From positions 62,001-126,000 of the forward strand of contig NZ_SCFN01000013.1 in NCBI RefSeq assembly GCF_004138285.1: a stretch of 64,000 nucleotides of DNA. Reading direction: 5' to 3'. This document shows positions 44,359-54,170 of the stretch, in pieces (position 1 is the first letter of the stretch; every line of letters begins with the position of its first letter). A model generated the notes under the pieces. The model was given only the letters and a program-made list of their open reading frames with translations. It was not told the origin of the DNA and made no database searches. Both the position numbers and the translations under genes were made by a program. This DNA is from Gottfriedia acidiceleris. GTDB lineage: Bacteria; Bacillota; Bacilli; Bacillales; Bacillaceae_G.

Positions 44359-45444
44359 GTGTTTCTTGCATTAAGGGAATTTAAACACGCAAAATTACGT
44401 TTTTTATTAATTAGTCTAATCATGATCCTTATATCATTCCTAGTATTATTCGTTTCAGGATTAGCGAAAGGATTATCTTTTGATAATGCTTCTTCTATTG
44501 ATAGCATGGCATCAAACTATTTTGTTTTACAAAAGGAATCAGGTAAACAAATTAATCATTCAATGTTAACGGAAAATCAAATAAATGAAGTTCAGAAATT
44601 TGTTGATGAGAAAAATTCTACTACTTTAGGAGTTCAAATGACTACGTTTCTAAAGGATGGAACATCTAAAAAAATTGATGCTACATTATTTGGAATTGAT
44701 GTGAATGGTTTAGCGGCTCCAAAGGTAATTGAAGGAGACATGATTAATAATTCAACAAAGAATGAAGTTGTAGGAGATATCTCTTTGAAAGAAAAAGGAA
44801 TCAAGCTTGGGGACAAAATTTCAGATCAAATCTCAGGTAAAGAATTTAAAGTTATTGGATTTACAGAAAATCAATCATATAGTCATGCACCGGTTATCCA
44901 TATGAATTACAAAGAGTGGTCGATGGTGAATAGTAAGAATTCATTTAATGCAATTGCGTTAAAAACAAACGAAAGTACTGCAAAAAAGGTAAATGAAAAA
45001 GTCTCTGGTGTAGAGGTAATTAATAAAAAACAAGCATTAAAAGGCATACCTGGTTATAAAGAAGAACAGGGATCTTTACTAATTATGATTGTTTTTCTAT
45101 TCTTTATCGGAGCATTTGTGTTAGCAGTCTTTTTCTATATCATTACGATTCAAAAAATCAATCAATTTGGCGTGCTAAAAGCAATTGGTTCAAAAACTAG
45201 TTATTTAGCTAAAAATATTATTTTTCAAGTATTAACACTTACACTATTAAGTCTAATGATAAGTATTTCAATCACATTTGGATTATCGAAAGTATTACCA
45301 GCTGGCTTACCTTTTGTATTTGATGCTCCGTTAATCATCGGAAGTTCATTATTATTCCTATTTGTAGCAATAGTCGGCTCATTAATCTCTTTATTAAAAG
45401 TAGTAAAAATTGATGCGATTGAAGCAATAGGGAGGGCTTTTTAA
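44359..45444 (+). CDS. hrtB: haem efflux ABC transporter permease HrtB
   Basis: A 361-residue FtsX/MacB-type permease: N-terminal helix after FLALREFKHAKLRF, a large extracellular domain (about 45-240), then three C-terminal helices. The N-terminus and layout match HrtB, which exports haem or haem-related toxicity products from the membrane. The start is GTG at 44359, with AAGGGAG at 44341-44347. The stop overlaps the start of hrtA. The HssR-type direct repeat lies about 85-105 bases upstream. Confidence 0.88.
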   Translation: MFLALREFKHAKLRFLLISLIMILISFLVLFVSGLAKGLSFDNASSIDSMASNYFVLQKESGKQINHSMLTENQINEVQKFVDEKNSTTLGVQMTTFLKDGTSKKIDATLFGIDVNGLAAPKVIEGDMINNSTKNEVVGDISLKEKGIKLGDKISDQISGKEFKVIGFTENQSYSHAPVIHMNYKEWSMVNSKNSFNAIALKTNESTAKKVNEKVSGVEVINKKQALKGIPGYKEEQGSLLIMIVFLFFIGAFVLAVFFYIITIQKINQFGVLKAIGSKTSYLAKNIIFQVLTLTLLSLMISISITFGLSKVLPAGLPFVFDAPLIIGSSLLFLFVAIVGSLISLLKVVKIDAIEAIGRAF

Positions 45445-46127
45445 TGAGTAATAAACTAGTGCTAGATAATATTAGCAAAACATACAATGACGGAGATTCT
45501 TTAGCAACAACGGTATTAGATCAAGTTTCTATGCAAGTAAAAGCTGGTGAACTAGTGGCAGTTGTAGGACCGTCTGGCTCAGGTAAAAGTACCTTCCTTT
45601 CAATAGCGGGTGCATTACTATCTCCGACTAGTGGGAGAATTCTAATAGATGATATTGAACTAAGTAATCTTCCAGCAAATAAGCTGAATGAATTTAGATT
45701 ATCTAAAATCGGATTCATTTTTCAAATGTCTAATTTAATCCCGTATTTAACAGTTAAAGATCAGCTTCTATTAATTGCCGAATTAGCTGGAATAAAAAAT
45801 AAAATTGCCGAGAAGAAAGCTAACGAATTGCTTGAACAATTAGGATTATCCAAGAGGATGAAAAATTATCCAGAAAATTTATCAGGAGGTGAGAGACAAC
45901 GAGTAGCCATTGCAAGAGCACTAATGAATGATCCAGAAGTAATCTTTGCGGATGAACCTACAGCTAGTCTCGATTCTGAAAGAGGAAGATCAGTAGTTGA
46001 AATGCTATCTAAAGAAGTGAAGCAAAGACAAAAAGCTGCGATAATGGTCACTCATGATAAAAGGATGCTAGACTTGTGTGACCGTGTTGTTTATATTGAA
46101 AATGGAAAACTTACTGAACAAATTTAA
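45444..46127 (+). CDS. hrtA: haem efflux ABC transporter ATPase HrtA
   Basis: A 227-residue LolD/MacB-type ATPase: Walker [10 protein letters not shown], signature LSGGERQR, Walker [14 protein letters not shown]-loop MVTHDKR. It powers HrtB. The ATG overlaps the last base of the hrtB stop codon, so the subunits are made in a coupled way. A hairpin terminator follows at once. Confidence 0.92.
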   Translation: MSNKLVLDNISKTYNDGDSLATTVLDQVSMQVKAGELVAVVGPSGSGKSTFLSIAGALLSPTSGRILIDDIELSNLPANKLNEFRLSKIGFIFQMSNLIPYLTVKDQLLLIAELAGIKNKIAEKKANELLEQLGLSKRMKNYPENLSGGERQRVAIARALMNDPEVIFADEPTASLDSERGRSVVEMLSKEVKQRQKAAIMVTHDKRMLDLCDRVVYIENGKLTEQI

Positions 46128-46130
46128 GGA

Positions 46131-46163
46131 AGAGCCCGTTTAAATTGAACGGGTTCTTTTTAG
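46131..46163 (+). terminator. terminator of the hssRS-hrtBA unit
   Basis: AGAGCCCGTT / AACGGGTTCT arms (one G-T) followed by TTTTT. Nearly the same hairpin recurs at 46264-46288 for the convergent gene. Confidence 0.87.
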
Positions 46164-46258
46164 ATTGTTTATGAGTAAGTTATTTTGAAGATCGAGCTAT
46201 TTTGGTTACTCATGAAACTTTTATGAGTATGAATATTGACTTCCAATTACCTAAATAA

Positions 46259-46288
46259 CAAAAGAACCCGTTCGAATTGAACGGGTTC
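46259..46288 (-). terminator. terminator of poxB
   Basis: Perfect 10-bp GAACCCGTTC / GAACGGGTTC arms (46264-46273 / 46279-46288); the A run at 46259-46263 is the U run of the leftward transcript. Confidence 0.83.
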
Positions 46289-46293
46289 ATTAA

Positions 46294-48030
46294 TTATAGA
46301 TGGAATCGATCTAAAAGATTCGTTTTAGCAAGATCAATTACATCATTTGCATGACCATTTAATACAGCTTTTAATGTCCAAAGTGTAAATCCATGAGCTT
46401 GTTCAATACTTACTTTAGGAGGCATTGCTAATTCCTGACGGTTTACTAAAACATCGATTAATACCGGTCCATTGTGTTCAAATGCACGTTGTACAGCGGA
46501 TTCTAAATCAGCGGGATCTTCTACACGAATTCCTTCAATCCCCATCGCTTCAGCTAATGTTGCAAAGTTAGGGTTTTCTAAAGTTGTACCAGTTTCTAGG
46601 TAACCAGCAGCTTTCATTTCTAATTCTACGAAACTTAGCGCACTATTATTAAATACAACTATTTTTACAGGCAATTTATGCTGATGTATTGTTAATAAAT
46701 CACCCATTAACATTGACAATCCACCATCTCCGCACATTGCGACAACTTGGCGATCAGGTTTCGAAACTTGAGCACCAATTGCTTGAGGCATGGCATTAGC
46801 CATTGTTCCGTGATTAAATGATCCAAGTAATCTTCTCTTTCCATTCATTTGTAAATATCTTGCAGACCATAATGTTGGCGTACCGACATCGCATGTAAAT
46901 ATAGCGTCTTCATTTGCAAGATCACTTACAATCTTAGTTAAATACTGAGGGTGGATCGGTGTGCGTCCTGGTTTTCCTACAGCAAATTTATCTAAATCTT
47001 CACGGACATTTTTGTATGCTGAAACATACTTTTCTAGATGGCTTGAATCTTTCACATCTGTTAAGAGAGGTAATAACTGACTAATTGTCTCTTTAACATC
47101 ACCACATAGTCCATAAGTAAGTGCAGCTCGTCGACCTAAATGCTCAGCTCGAACATCTACTTGCAAAATAACTGCATCGTCCGGATAAAATTGTCGATAA
47201 GGAAAATCTGTTCCAAGCATCAATAAGACATCGCAATCCATGATCGCGTGATACCCCGATGAGTAGCCAATTAATCCGGTCAACCCAGCATTGTATGGAT
47301 TATCGTATTCAAGGAATTCTTTTCCTCTAAGCGCAATAACCATTGGAGATTTTAACTTTTCGCAAAGTAGCATTAAATGAGAATGAGCACCTTCACAGCC
47401 TGCTCCGCAAAGTAAAGTAACTTTCTTACCATCGTTAAGAAAACCAGCTAGTTTTTCTAATTCTGGTTTAGATGGAGTAATTAGTGGATTAGTGACATGA
47501 ATGACTTGTTCTGGAACAGTTTGTCGATCTTCTAATGCAGCAATATCTCCAGGTAAAACAAGTACAGATACACCTTTTCTTGCTATTGCATGCTGCATGG
47601 CAATCGTTGCTAGACGAGGCATTTGTTCTGCTCTATATACTGTTTCACAAAAGTGGCTGCATTCTTTAAATAATTGCTCTGGTTTAGTTTGTTGAAAATA
47701 TTCGCTTCCAATTTCGATGCTTGGGATATGTGCAGCGATCGCAAGTACAGGAATACGACTTCGATGACAATCGTATAATCCATTAATTAGATGTAGATTA
47801 CCTGGGCCACTGCTTCCAGCACAAACTGCGATACTTCCACTTAATAAAGAATCTGAACCCGCAGCAAAAGCCGCAACTTCTTCATGACGAACGCCAATCC
47901 ATTCAATTCTTTTGGAGTTTTTAATTGAATCCAAAACAGCATTTAAAGAATCGCCAACAATACCGTAAATTCTAGTAACTCCTGCCTGAATCAATGAATC
48001 AATTAGTAAATCAGCAATTGTTTTCCTCAT
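46294..48030 (-). CDS. poxB: pyruvate oxidase, PoxB-like (quinone-dependent)
   Basis: A 578-residue thiamine-diphosphate enzyme of the PoxB/YdaP group. The catalytic glutamate is in VRHEEVAAF, the cofactor motif is GDGGLSMLMGDLLTIHQHKLPVKIVVFNN (split across about residues 433-461), and the FAD domain lies between. It decarboxylates pyruvate to acetate and passes electrons to the quinone pool at the membrane. The C-terminal stretch (KAVLNGHANDVIDLAKTN) resembles the PoxB membrane-binding tail. In B. subtilis the orthologue is stress-controlled; no SigB-type promoter was sought in detail here. Confidence 0.9.
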   Translation of the reverse strand: MRKTIADLLIDSLIQAGVTRIYGIVGDSLNAVLDSIKNSKRIEWIGVRHEEVAAFAAGSDSLLSGSIAVCAGSSGPGNLHLINGLYDCHRSRIPVLAIAAHIPSIEIGSEYFQQTKPEQLFKECSHFCETVYRAEQMPRLATIAMQHAIARKGVSVLVLPGDIAALEDRQTVPEQVIHVTNPLITPSKPELEKLAGFLNDGKKVTLLCGAGCEGAHSHLMLLCEKLKSPMVIALRGKEFLEYDNPYNAGLTGLIGYSSGYHAIMDCDVLLMLGTDFPYRQFYPDDAVILQVDVRAEHLGRRAALTYGLCGDVKETISQLLPLLTDVKDSSHLEKYVSAYKNVREDLDKFAVGKPGRTPIHPQYLTKIVSDLANEDAIFTCDVGTPTLWSARYLQMNGKRRLLGSFNHGTMANAMPQAIGAQVSKPDRQVVAMCGDGGLSMLMGDLLTIHQHKLPVKIVVFNNSALSFVELEMKAAGYLETGTTLENPNFATLAEAMGIEGIRVEDPADLESAVQRAFEHNGPVLIDVLVNRQELAMPPKVSIEQAHGFTLWTLKAVLNGHANDVIDLAKTNLLDRFHL

Positions 48031-48216
48031 TGTAATCTCCTTCTAGTTCACCAATATGGAACTACTTCAATTATTAAGCCTTAGGCTACAGATAAAATTA
48101 TGCTTTGCATAAATTCAAAACGTTATACCAAAAAAAGGAAGGAAAAGTAGGAGGTATTAAGAATAAGTACTTTAAAAAGTATCTTATCCTCGAATTTTTT
48201 GTCGAAGGAATCCGTC

Positions 48217-48247
48217 TTGAAACTGACGTTTACGTAAGATTTATAAT
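48217..48247 (+). promoter_or_regulatory. MerR-type promoter with 19-bp spacer and dyad
   Basis: TTGAAA (48217-48222), 19-base spacer, TATAAT (48242-48247). The dyad CTGACGT-TT-ACGTAAG (48223-48238; one mismatch) fills the spacer. This is the classical layout of promoters controlled by MerR-family proteins, and the next gene is one. Confidence 0.82.
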
Positions 48248-48276
48248 AAATCTATAGTTAGAAGGAGGAGGGCATT

Positions 48277-48651
48277 TTGAAGTTTTACTCGATTCGAGAG
48301 ATGACGAATGAATTTAATACGACTCATAGAACCCTTAGATATTATGAAGAAATCGGATTATTACACCCTACCTATACTGAAAGTGGTAGAAGAAAGTATT
48401 CTCAAAAAGATCGAACACGTCTTTATTTAATTCAAAGAGGTAAAAATTTAGGCTTTAATTTGCAGGAAATAAAAGAAATGATTGATTTATTTACAATTGA
48501 TCGAACAGGAGAAAAACAATTACAAAAAACAATTGAATATGGAAATCAGAAGATTGTAGAGTTGGATAAAAAGATTAACGATCTAATCCAATTAAAAGAA
48601 GAAATTATAAGAATGAAGAGTAAGCTTGAGCGAAATTTATTACAGATTTAG
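48277..48651 (+). CDS. MerR-family regulator, autoregulated
   Basis: A 124-residue MerR protein: winged helix with YSIREMTNEF and RTLRYYEEIGLL at the N-terminus, and a coiled coil at about 75-120 ending without cysteines, so a metal sensor is unlikely. It lies 35 bases before an acyl-CoA dehydrogenase gene, like LiuR-type regulators of acyl-CoA catabolism. Its own promoter has the 19-bp spacer and dyad. The start is TTG at 48277 with AGGAGGAGG at 48262-48270. Confidence 0.88.
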   Translation: MKFYSIREMTNEFNTTHRTLRYYEEIGLLHPTYTESGRRKYSQKDRTRLYLIQRGKNLGFNLQEIKEMIDLFTIDRTGEKQLQKTIEYGNQKIVELDKKINDLIQLKEEIIRMKSKLERNLLQI

Positions 48652-48686
48652 TAAAAATACTTCTGGAAAAGGGTGTGGAAGGCTTA

Positions 48687-50351
48687 ATGAATTTTTATAA
48701 AGAAGATCTTAATCTACAAATGATTTTAAGAAAATATTTTAATGAAGATTTTTTTGCATGGGCTGATAGAGAATTAGAAGAATTTGGCGAGCTTTGTGCG
48801 AATGAAATCGATCAACGTGCAATTCATACAGACCGAGAAGGTCAACCACGTTTAATCAAATATGATGCATATGGTAATGATATTTCACATGTTTGGGTAA
48901 ATGATGGTTATAAGCAAACTGTAAAAGATACTTATAATAGAGGGATCGTTAGCTATATCCATAAGCCAATACCAGAACTTGGTATTAAGGGAAATTATAT
49001 TTATTCCTATGCACAAGGGTATTTATTATCACAAACTGAAGCTGGTTTTTATTGTCCGGTATCATTATCAATGGCTGCTACTTTTTTAGTTGAAAGATAT
49101 GCAGATGAAGCACTGAAAGAAAAATATCTACCTCATTTATTATCGACCGGTGAAACAGAATTATATGAGGGGGCAACTTTTTTAACTGAAAGACAGGGTG
49201 GTTCAGATGTTGGAGCCAATGTAGTGAAAGCAGTTAAAGAAGGAGATTACTATCGTATTTATGGAGAAAAATATTTTGCTAGTAATGCAGGGCAGTGTGG
49301 TATTACAACGATTTTAGCTAGAATTGAAGGAGCACCTTCTGGTAGTAAGGGGCTAAGTTTATTTTTAGTTCCTTGGAAGAATGATGATGGTACAAATAAT
49401 GGATTCACGATTCGTCGCTTAAAAGATAAGCTAGGTGTAAGAGCTGTTCCATCAGGAGAAATTGAGTTTAATGGAGCGAAAGCATTTCTAATCGGAGATC
49501 CTTCTAGAGGAATTAACTATATGATGGAAGCACTGAATCTATCTAGAATATGTAATGCTGTAGCATCAGTTGGAATTATGAGAAGAGCCTATGTGGAAGC
49601 GAAGAAATATGCAGAAAATAGGCTTGCATTTGGACAAATATTAACTAAGTATCCAATGATTCAAGAGACACTAGTAAAACTTGCCTCCATTCAAGAAGTA
49701 CAAACTAGTGCAGTATTTAATTTAGTTGCTTTATATGATCGAGTGGTTGGGAAAGAAAATGGAACAACCGAGGAGCAAACAGTAGTAAGACTTTTAATTG
49801 CTATATTAAAAATGCGCACTGCCGAAGAAGCAATTCATTTCTCCCACGAAGCGATCGAAATGCATGGAGGAAATGGTTATATTGAAGATTTTGTTACACC
49901 TCGACTTTTAAGAGATGCTCAGGTACTTACAGTCTGGGAAGGAACAGCTAATATTTTAGGTTTAGAGATTTTAAGACTGTTTAAAAAAATGGATGGTTAT
50001 CAAGTCTTTAAATCATATATTGAAGAAAAATTAGTAGATACACCTCAAACATTAGTAGATGAAAGTGAAATCGTAAAGAAAAAGCTGGAGGAATTAAATG
50101 AAATTGTTTATTATACATTTACTTTAGATGCAAATTCTCAATCATATAATGCAAAGAAAATAGCAAATAAAATGGCGGATTTAATTGAAGCAGTTACTGC
50201 TCTTAAAGATGCAAAAGAGCATAATCGAAAAGAGTACATTGCAAAAGTATTGATCCATGAACGATATTTTAAAGACGAAATTAATAAAGAACAAATTCAT
50301 TTAAAGTATTTTGATGAAATTGTTGGCAATAAAATTTCAATTAATAAATGA
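48687..50351 (+). CDS. acyl-CoA dehydrogenase family protein
   Basis: A 554-residue flavoenzyme of the long AidB-like acyl-CoA dehydrogenase subgroup. Visible features are ATFLTERQGGSDVGAN (flavin and substrate binding), EMHGGNGYIEDF, and LTVWEGTANILGLE, where the Glu matches the catalytic base position near residue 425. A C-terminal helical extension of about 120 residues follows. The substrate is not clear; the MerR gene in front suggests induction by an acyl-CoA. The ATG at 48687 (GGAAGG at 48677-48682) is preferred to GTG 48675. Confidence 0.86.
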   Translation: MNFYKEDLNLQMILRKYFNEDFFAWADRELEEFGELCANEIDQRAIHTDREGQPRLIKYDAYGNDISHVWVNDGYKQTVKDTYNRGIVSYIHKPIPELGIKGNYIYSYAQGYLLSQTEAGFYCPVSLSMAATFLVERYADEALKEKYLPHLLSTGETELYEGATFLTERQGGSDVGANVVKAVKEGDYYRIYGEKYFASNAGQCGITTILARIEGAPSGSKGLSLFLVPWKNDDGTNNGFTIRRLKDKLGVRAVPSGEIEFNGAKAFLIGDPSRGINYMMEALNLSRICNAVASVGIMRRAYVEAKKYAENRLAFGQILTKYPMIQETLVKLASIQEVQTSAVFNLVALYDRVVGKENGTTEEQTVVRLLIAILKMRTAEEAIHFSHEAIEMHGGNGYIEDFVTPRLLRDAQVLTVWEGTANILGLEILRLFKKMDGYQVFKSYIEEKLVDTPQTLVDESEIVKKKLEELNEIVYYTFTLDANSQSYNAKKIANKMADLIEAVTALKDAKEHNRKEYIAKVLIHERYFKDEINKEQIHLKYFDEIVGNKISINK

Positions 50352-50486
50352 AATGACTAACTAGACATATTTTTTGTGTCTCAGGTAGTTGAACCCAAAT
50401 TTAACTATTATTTTGTATACTTACATTGCTTTATTGAAAATACAATCTCTATTGAATTTTTAGGAATAGAAGTTTTCAACATTTTG

Positions 50487-50513
50487 AAGACACCCTACAA
50501 TGAGGGTGTCTTT
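50487..50513. terminator. shared terminator between the acyl-CoA dehydrogenase and membrane protein genes
   Basis: AAGACACCCT / AGGGTGTCTT arms (50487-50496 / 50503-50512) next to a T run. It lies directly at the stop of the leftward gene, so it probably serves both directions. Confidence 0.75.
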
Positions 50514-51065
50514 CTATTTTTTCAACACATTAATTTTATAGCTCTGGGAAACAGTAGTAGTTCCAAAATGTGTAAAAGAATAAAACACAGTTAAGATGAG
50601 CAGCAGGCTAGAAATAATAATTACTGGAAAGAATGATGATAGTAGTTTTGGGAATCGCTGACTTAAAAACATAGTAGAACAAAATATGGCTGAACAAGTT
50701 AATAATAATAAACAAATTAATAATAAAGCATGTGCTTCTGATATTGAAATCATAACGACGATCATGCTCCCCATCATACCGGCCATCATTCCAGTAAAGA
50801 TCCCCTCGAGTAGTGCAAGAAAATGTAATCGAAAGCCGATACATAATCCAATGAATGCAGATAAGCCCATCGAAATGAGTAAGGAATTAAAAAATTGTTG
50901 GTGATTTGAAAGTGTAATGAGTACACCTATTGTTAAACCAGTAGTCATACTGATCATCATCATATACATCATTTGATGCATCTGGTCATTTTTTGTTGGT
51001 TTAAGGTGGATCGAAATGATTGTTATAAAGAGCATTATGCTAATACATACCCAACTGGTGAACAT
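50514..51065 (-). CDS. polytopic membrane protein divergent from csoR
   Basis: A 183-residue hydrophobic protein with about six membrane segments. It is rich in methionine (HQMMYMMMISMT, GIFTGMMAGMMGSM), a feature common in proteins handling copper but also of hydrophobic proteins generally. I do not recognise a family. The ATG at 51065 has GGGGGT upstream, and it diverges from csoR, with 116 bases between the start codons. The shared control region makes a copper role possible, not shown. Confidence 0.72.
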   Translation of the reverse strand: MFTSWVCISIMLFITIISIHLKPTKNDQMHQMMYMMMISMTTGLTIGVLITLSNHQQFFNSLLISMGLSAFIGLCIGFRLHFLALLEGIFTGMMAGMMGSMIVVMISISEAHALLLICLLLLTCSAIFCSTMFLSQRFPKLLSSFFPVIIISSLLLILTVFYSFTHFGTTTVSQSYKINVLKK

Positions 51066-51133
51066 ATATGATACCCCCTAACTATTCGCTTTTTATCATC
51101 ATATGGACAACATAAAATAAATAGAATAAAAAA

Positions 51134-51164
51134 TTGACACCTATACCCCCTATGAGTATATAAT
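51134..51164 (+). promoter_or_regulatory. csoR-copAZ promoter and CsoR operator
   Basis: TTGACA (51134-51139); -10 either TATATA (51157-51162, 17-base spacer) or TATAAT (51159-51164). The GC-rich core ATACCCCCTATGAGTAT (51143-51159) lies between them and resembles CsoR sites. Confidence 0.78.
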
Positions 51165-51181
51165 AATGGTGAGGTGATAAA

Positions 51182-51481
51182 ATGGAAAATTGCCATGATA
51201 ATCAAATGGTTCCAAGAAGTGAAGACGAAATTAACGATTTAATGAAACGTCTTCGTAGAATAGAGGGGCAAGTAAGAGGTATTCAAAAAATGGTCGAAGA
51301 GGACCGATATTGTATAGATATTTTGACGCAAATTATGGCAGTTGAAGCTGCTATGAAAAAGGTAAGCTTCTCATTAATTGAAAGACATGCGAATCATTGT
51401 ATGGTTAAGGCAGTTAAAGAAAACAATGGCGAAGAATCAGTAACCGAATTAATGGAGGTTATTAAGCGTTACGTAAAGTAA
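51182..51481 (+). CDS. csoR: copper-sensing repressor CsoR
   Basis: A 99-residue DUF156 protein. The copper ligands of CsoR are all present: Cys44 (DRYCIDIL), His69 and Cys73 (ERHANHCMVK). It therefore differs from the CstR of this window, which has only Cys31 and Cys60. It represses its own operon and is released by Cu(I). GGTGAGGTGAT at 51168-51178 is the ribosome region; copA starts 16 bases after its stop. Confidence 0.95.
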   Translation: MENCHDNQMVPRSEDEINDLMKRLRRIEGQVRGIQKMVEEDRYCIDILTQIMAVEAAMKKVSFSLIERHANHCMVKAVKENNGEESVTELMEVIKRYVK

Positions 51482-51496
51482 AGGGGGTTGATTAGT

Positions 51497-53890
51497 ATGA
51501 ATGATGCAAAGCAGTTAACCCTTGGTATTGAGGGTATGACCTGCGCCGCATGTGCAACCCGAATCGAAAAAAGCTTAAATCGAATGGATGGTTTAAAAGC
51601 AAATGTGAATCTTGCCTTAGAAAAAGCTACTATTATATATGATAAAGGGCAATATCAAACTTCTGATTTAATAGAAAAAATCCATACGATTGGTTATGAG
51701 GTTGCAGTTGAAAAAATTACGCTAAATATTGAAGGAATGACATGTGCTGCTTGTTCAGCTCGAATCGAAAAAGTAATAGGGAAAATGGATGGAGTTGTTC
51801 AAATCAATGTGAATCTAGCTATGAATATAGCAACGATTTCTTATTTACCTGAAGTACGCTCAGTCCAATCCATAATAGATAAAATTAGTCACATCGGTTA
51901 TGTTGCAGCTATAAAAGACGAAAATGTAGTTAAAGAAAAAGACACAACAAGAAACAAGCGGATTCAATTAATCGTTTCAATCTTACTTTCAATTCCACTA
52001 TTGTATTCGATGGTATCTCATCTGCCATTTAGTACTAATATATGGATGCCACATTTATTAATGAATCCATGGTTTCAACTTTTGTTTGCAACTCCAGTTC
52101 AGTTTATTATAGGTTGGCATTTTTATGTAGGAGCATTTAAAGCAATACGAAATTATAGTGCAAATATGGATGTTCTTGTTGTACTTGGAACATCGGCTGC
52201 TTATTTTTATAGCTTAGTTGAGTCGATTAAGACAATAAATAATAGCTCGTATATGCCGCATCTTTATTTTGAGACAAGTGCAGTATTAATAACATTAGTT
52301 TTACTTGGAAAATATTTTGAGCATATAGCTAAAGGAAAAACAACTGAAGCAATTTCTAAACTAATGGAATTACAAGCAAAGGAAGCAATAGTTTTAGATA
52401 ATGGAAAAGAAATTTATGTACCACTTGAAGCTGTAAAGGTTGGAGATCTCCTTCTTGTAAAACCAGGTGAGAAAATTCCTGTCGACGGTATCATTGTATC
52501 AGGAGTATCTACAGTTGATGAATCAATGATTACTGGTGAGTCTTTACCAGTTGATAAAAAGGCTGATGATAAAGTAGTTGGAGCAACAGTTAATGGAAAT
52601 GGTATTTTAACGATTCAAGCTGATAAGGTTGGTAAGGATACGGCATTAGCAAATATTGTGAAAATAGTCGAAGAGGCACAAGGTTCAAAAGCTCCTATTC
52701 AAAGATTAGCAGATCGAATTTCGAATATATTTGTTCCAATTGTAATTGGCATAGCCATTTTAACATTTATCATTTGGTTTTTTGTAATTGATCCACAAAA
52801 TTTGCCTAAGTCAATTGAAGTAGCAATAGCTGTTTTAGTCATCGCATGTCCTTGTGCTTTAGGACTTTCTACACCAACCTCGATTATGGTTGGAAGTGGA
52901 AAAGGTGCGGAAAATGGTATTTTATACAAAGGTGGAGAATTTTTAGAAACTACCCAAAAAATTAATACAATCATTCTTGATAAAACAGGAACTGTTACAA
53001 AAGGAAAGCCTGAAGTAACAGATATCATTAATTTAAATCAACGAGAGGATTTATTGAAGCTCGTTGCAAGTGTAGAGAAAATGTCAGAGCATCCTTTAGC
53101 ACAAGCAATTGTTCAATACGCTCTTAAGCAGGAATTGCAACTAACTGATATTACAGAGTTTATTGCCATACCTGGACATGGAGTAGAAGCCATGATCGAA
53201 AATAAAAAGGTATATATCGGTACTCGAAAGTTAATGAATGAAAAGAATATCGATTTTTCTTCAGTTGATGAACAATTAATTGTATTTGAATCTGCCGGAA
53301 AGACAGGAATGTTAGTAGCAATTGACGAGAAGCTTGAAGGAATTATTGCTGTAGCCGATACAATTAAAGAATCTTCAAGAAATGCGATAAACGCATTAAA
53401 GGATTTAAAAATAGAAGTTTTTATGGTAACTGGTGATAATAAACACACCGCAAAGGCGATTGCAGATCAAGTTGGGATTGAAAATGTATTTGCTGAAGTT
53501 CTACCAGAGAAAAAAGCAGATATAGTAGCTGAACTACAAAAACAAGGGAAAATTGTTGCGATGGTTGGAGATGGGATTAATGATGCTCCAGCTCTTGCAA
53601 AAGCTGATATTGGTATGGCGATTGGTACTGGTGCAGATGTAGCGATTGAAACAGCGGATGTTACGCTAGTAGGTGGCGACTTATCACATATTCCGAAAGC
53701 TATTAGCTTAAGTAAGAAAACAATGAATAATATTCGCCAAAATTTATTTTGGGCGTTATTTTATAACAGTTTAGGTATACCGATTGCTGCTTTAGGGTTG
53801 TTGCAGCCTTGGATTGCAGGTGCTGCAATGGCATTTAGCTCCGTATCGGTTGTCATAAATGCATTACGATTAAAACGTATAAAAATTTAG
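51497..53890 (+). CDS. copA: Cu(I)-exporting P1B-type ATPase CopA
   Basis: A 797-residue copper pump. Two N-terminal metal-binding domains each have GMTCAAC (about residues 14-19 and 82-88). The membrane part has the ion-site motif CPC in [14 protein letters not shown]; phosphorylation occurs at Asp in LDKTGT; TGES, the HP of SEHPLAQ, and [10 protein letters not shown] are all present. It exports Cu(I) from the cytoplasm. The ATG at 51497 with AAGGGGG at 51481-51487 is preferred over TTG 51488. It is followed by copZ. Confidence 0.96.
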   Translation: MNDAKQLTLGIEGMTCAACATRIEKSLNRMDGLKANVNLALEKATIIYDKGQYQTSDLIEKIHTIGYEVAVEKITLNIEGMTCAACSARIEKVIGKMDGVVQINVNLAMNIATISYLPEVRSVQSIIDKISHIGYVAAIKDENVVKEKDTTRNKRIQLIVSILLSIPLLYSMVSHLPFSTNIWMPHLLMNPWFQLLFATPVQFIIGWHFYVGAFKAIRNYSANMDVLVVLGTSAAYFYSLVESIKTINNSSYMPHLYFETSAVLITLVLLGKYFEHIAKGKTTEAISKLMELQAKEAIVLDNGKEIYVPLEAVKVGDLLLVKPGEKIPVDGIIVSGVSTVDESMITGESLPVDKKADDKVVGATVNGNGILTIQADKVGKDTALANIVKIVEEAQGSKAPIQRLADRISNIFVPIVIGIAILTFIIWFFVIDPQNLPKSIEVAIAVLVIACPCALGLSTPTSIMVGSGKGAENGILYKGGEFLETTQKINTIILDKTGTVTKGKPEVTDIINLNQREDLLKLVASVEKMSEHPLAQAIVQYALKQELQLTDITEFIAIPGHGVEAMIENKKVYIGTRKLMNEKNIDFSSVDEQLIVFESAGKTGMLVAIDEKLEGIIAVADTIKESSRNAINALKDLKIEVFMVTGDNKHTAKAIADQVGIENVFAEVLPEKKADIVAELQKQGKIVAMVGDGINDAPALAKADIGMAIGTGADVAIETADVTLVGGDLSHIPKAISLSKKTMNNIRQNLFWALFYNSLGIPIAALGLLQPWIAGAAMAFSSVSVVINALRLKRIKI

Positions 53891-53902
53891 GAGGATTTAG
53901 TA

Positions 53903-54103
53903 ATGGAAACAATTTTAAAAGTAGAAGGTATGACATGTGGACACTGCAAAGCTGCAGTTATGAAAGCGGTAGAAGGAGTGTCTGGTACAAATAATATAAT
54001 CGTAAGTTTAGAAAATAAAGAAGTAACATTCAATACTTCAAACGCTGAAACAATTGAGAAAGTGAAAGAGGCTATTGAAGATCAAGGGTATGACATTATC
54101 TAA
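53903..54103 (+). CDS. copZ: copper chaperone CopZ
   Basis: A 66-residue ferredoxin-like HMA protein with GMTCGHC (Cys12, Cys15) as Cu(I) site. It hands copper to CopA. It lies 12 bases after copA with an AGGAGG ribosome site, and a terminator follows. Confidence 0.95.
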   Translation: METILKVEGMTCGHCKAAVMKAVEGVSGTNNIIVSLENKEVTFNTSNAETIEKVKEAIEDQGYDII

Positions 54104-54108
54104 ATAAG

Positions 54109-54136
54109 AAAGCGAACTTATTGGTTCGCTTTTTAT
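54109..54136 (+). terminator. terminator after copZ
   Basis: AAAGCGAA (54109-54116) pairs with TTCGCTTT (from 54125), followed by T. Some read-through to the lipoprotein gene 35 bases on is possible. Confidence 0.82.
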
Positions 54137-54170
54137 TTGGCGAAAAATAACTATATTGGGGAGAGATTGG

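Noticed and set aside
50376-50594. 72-residue rightward open frame after the acyl-CoA dehydrogenase gene
   Set aside because: Runs through the shared terminator and into the opposite gene; no ribosome site.
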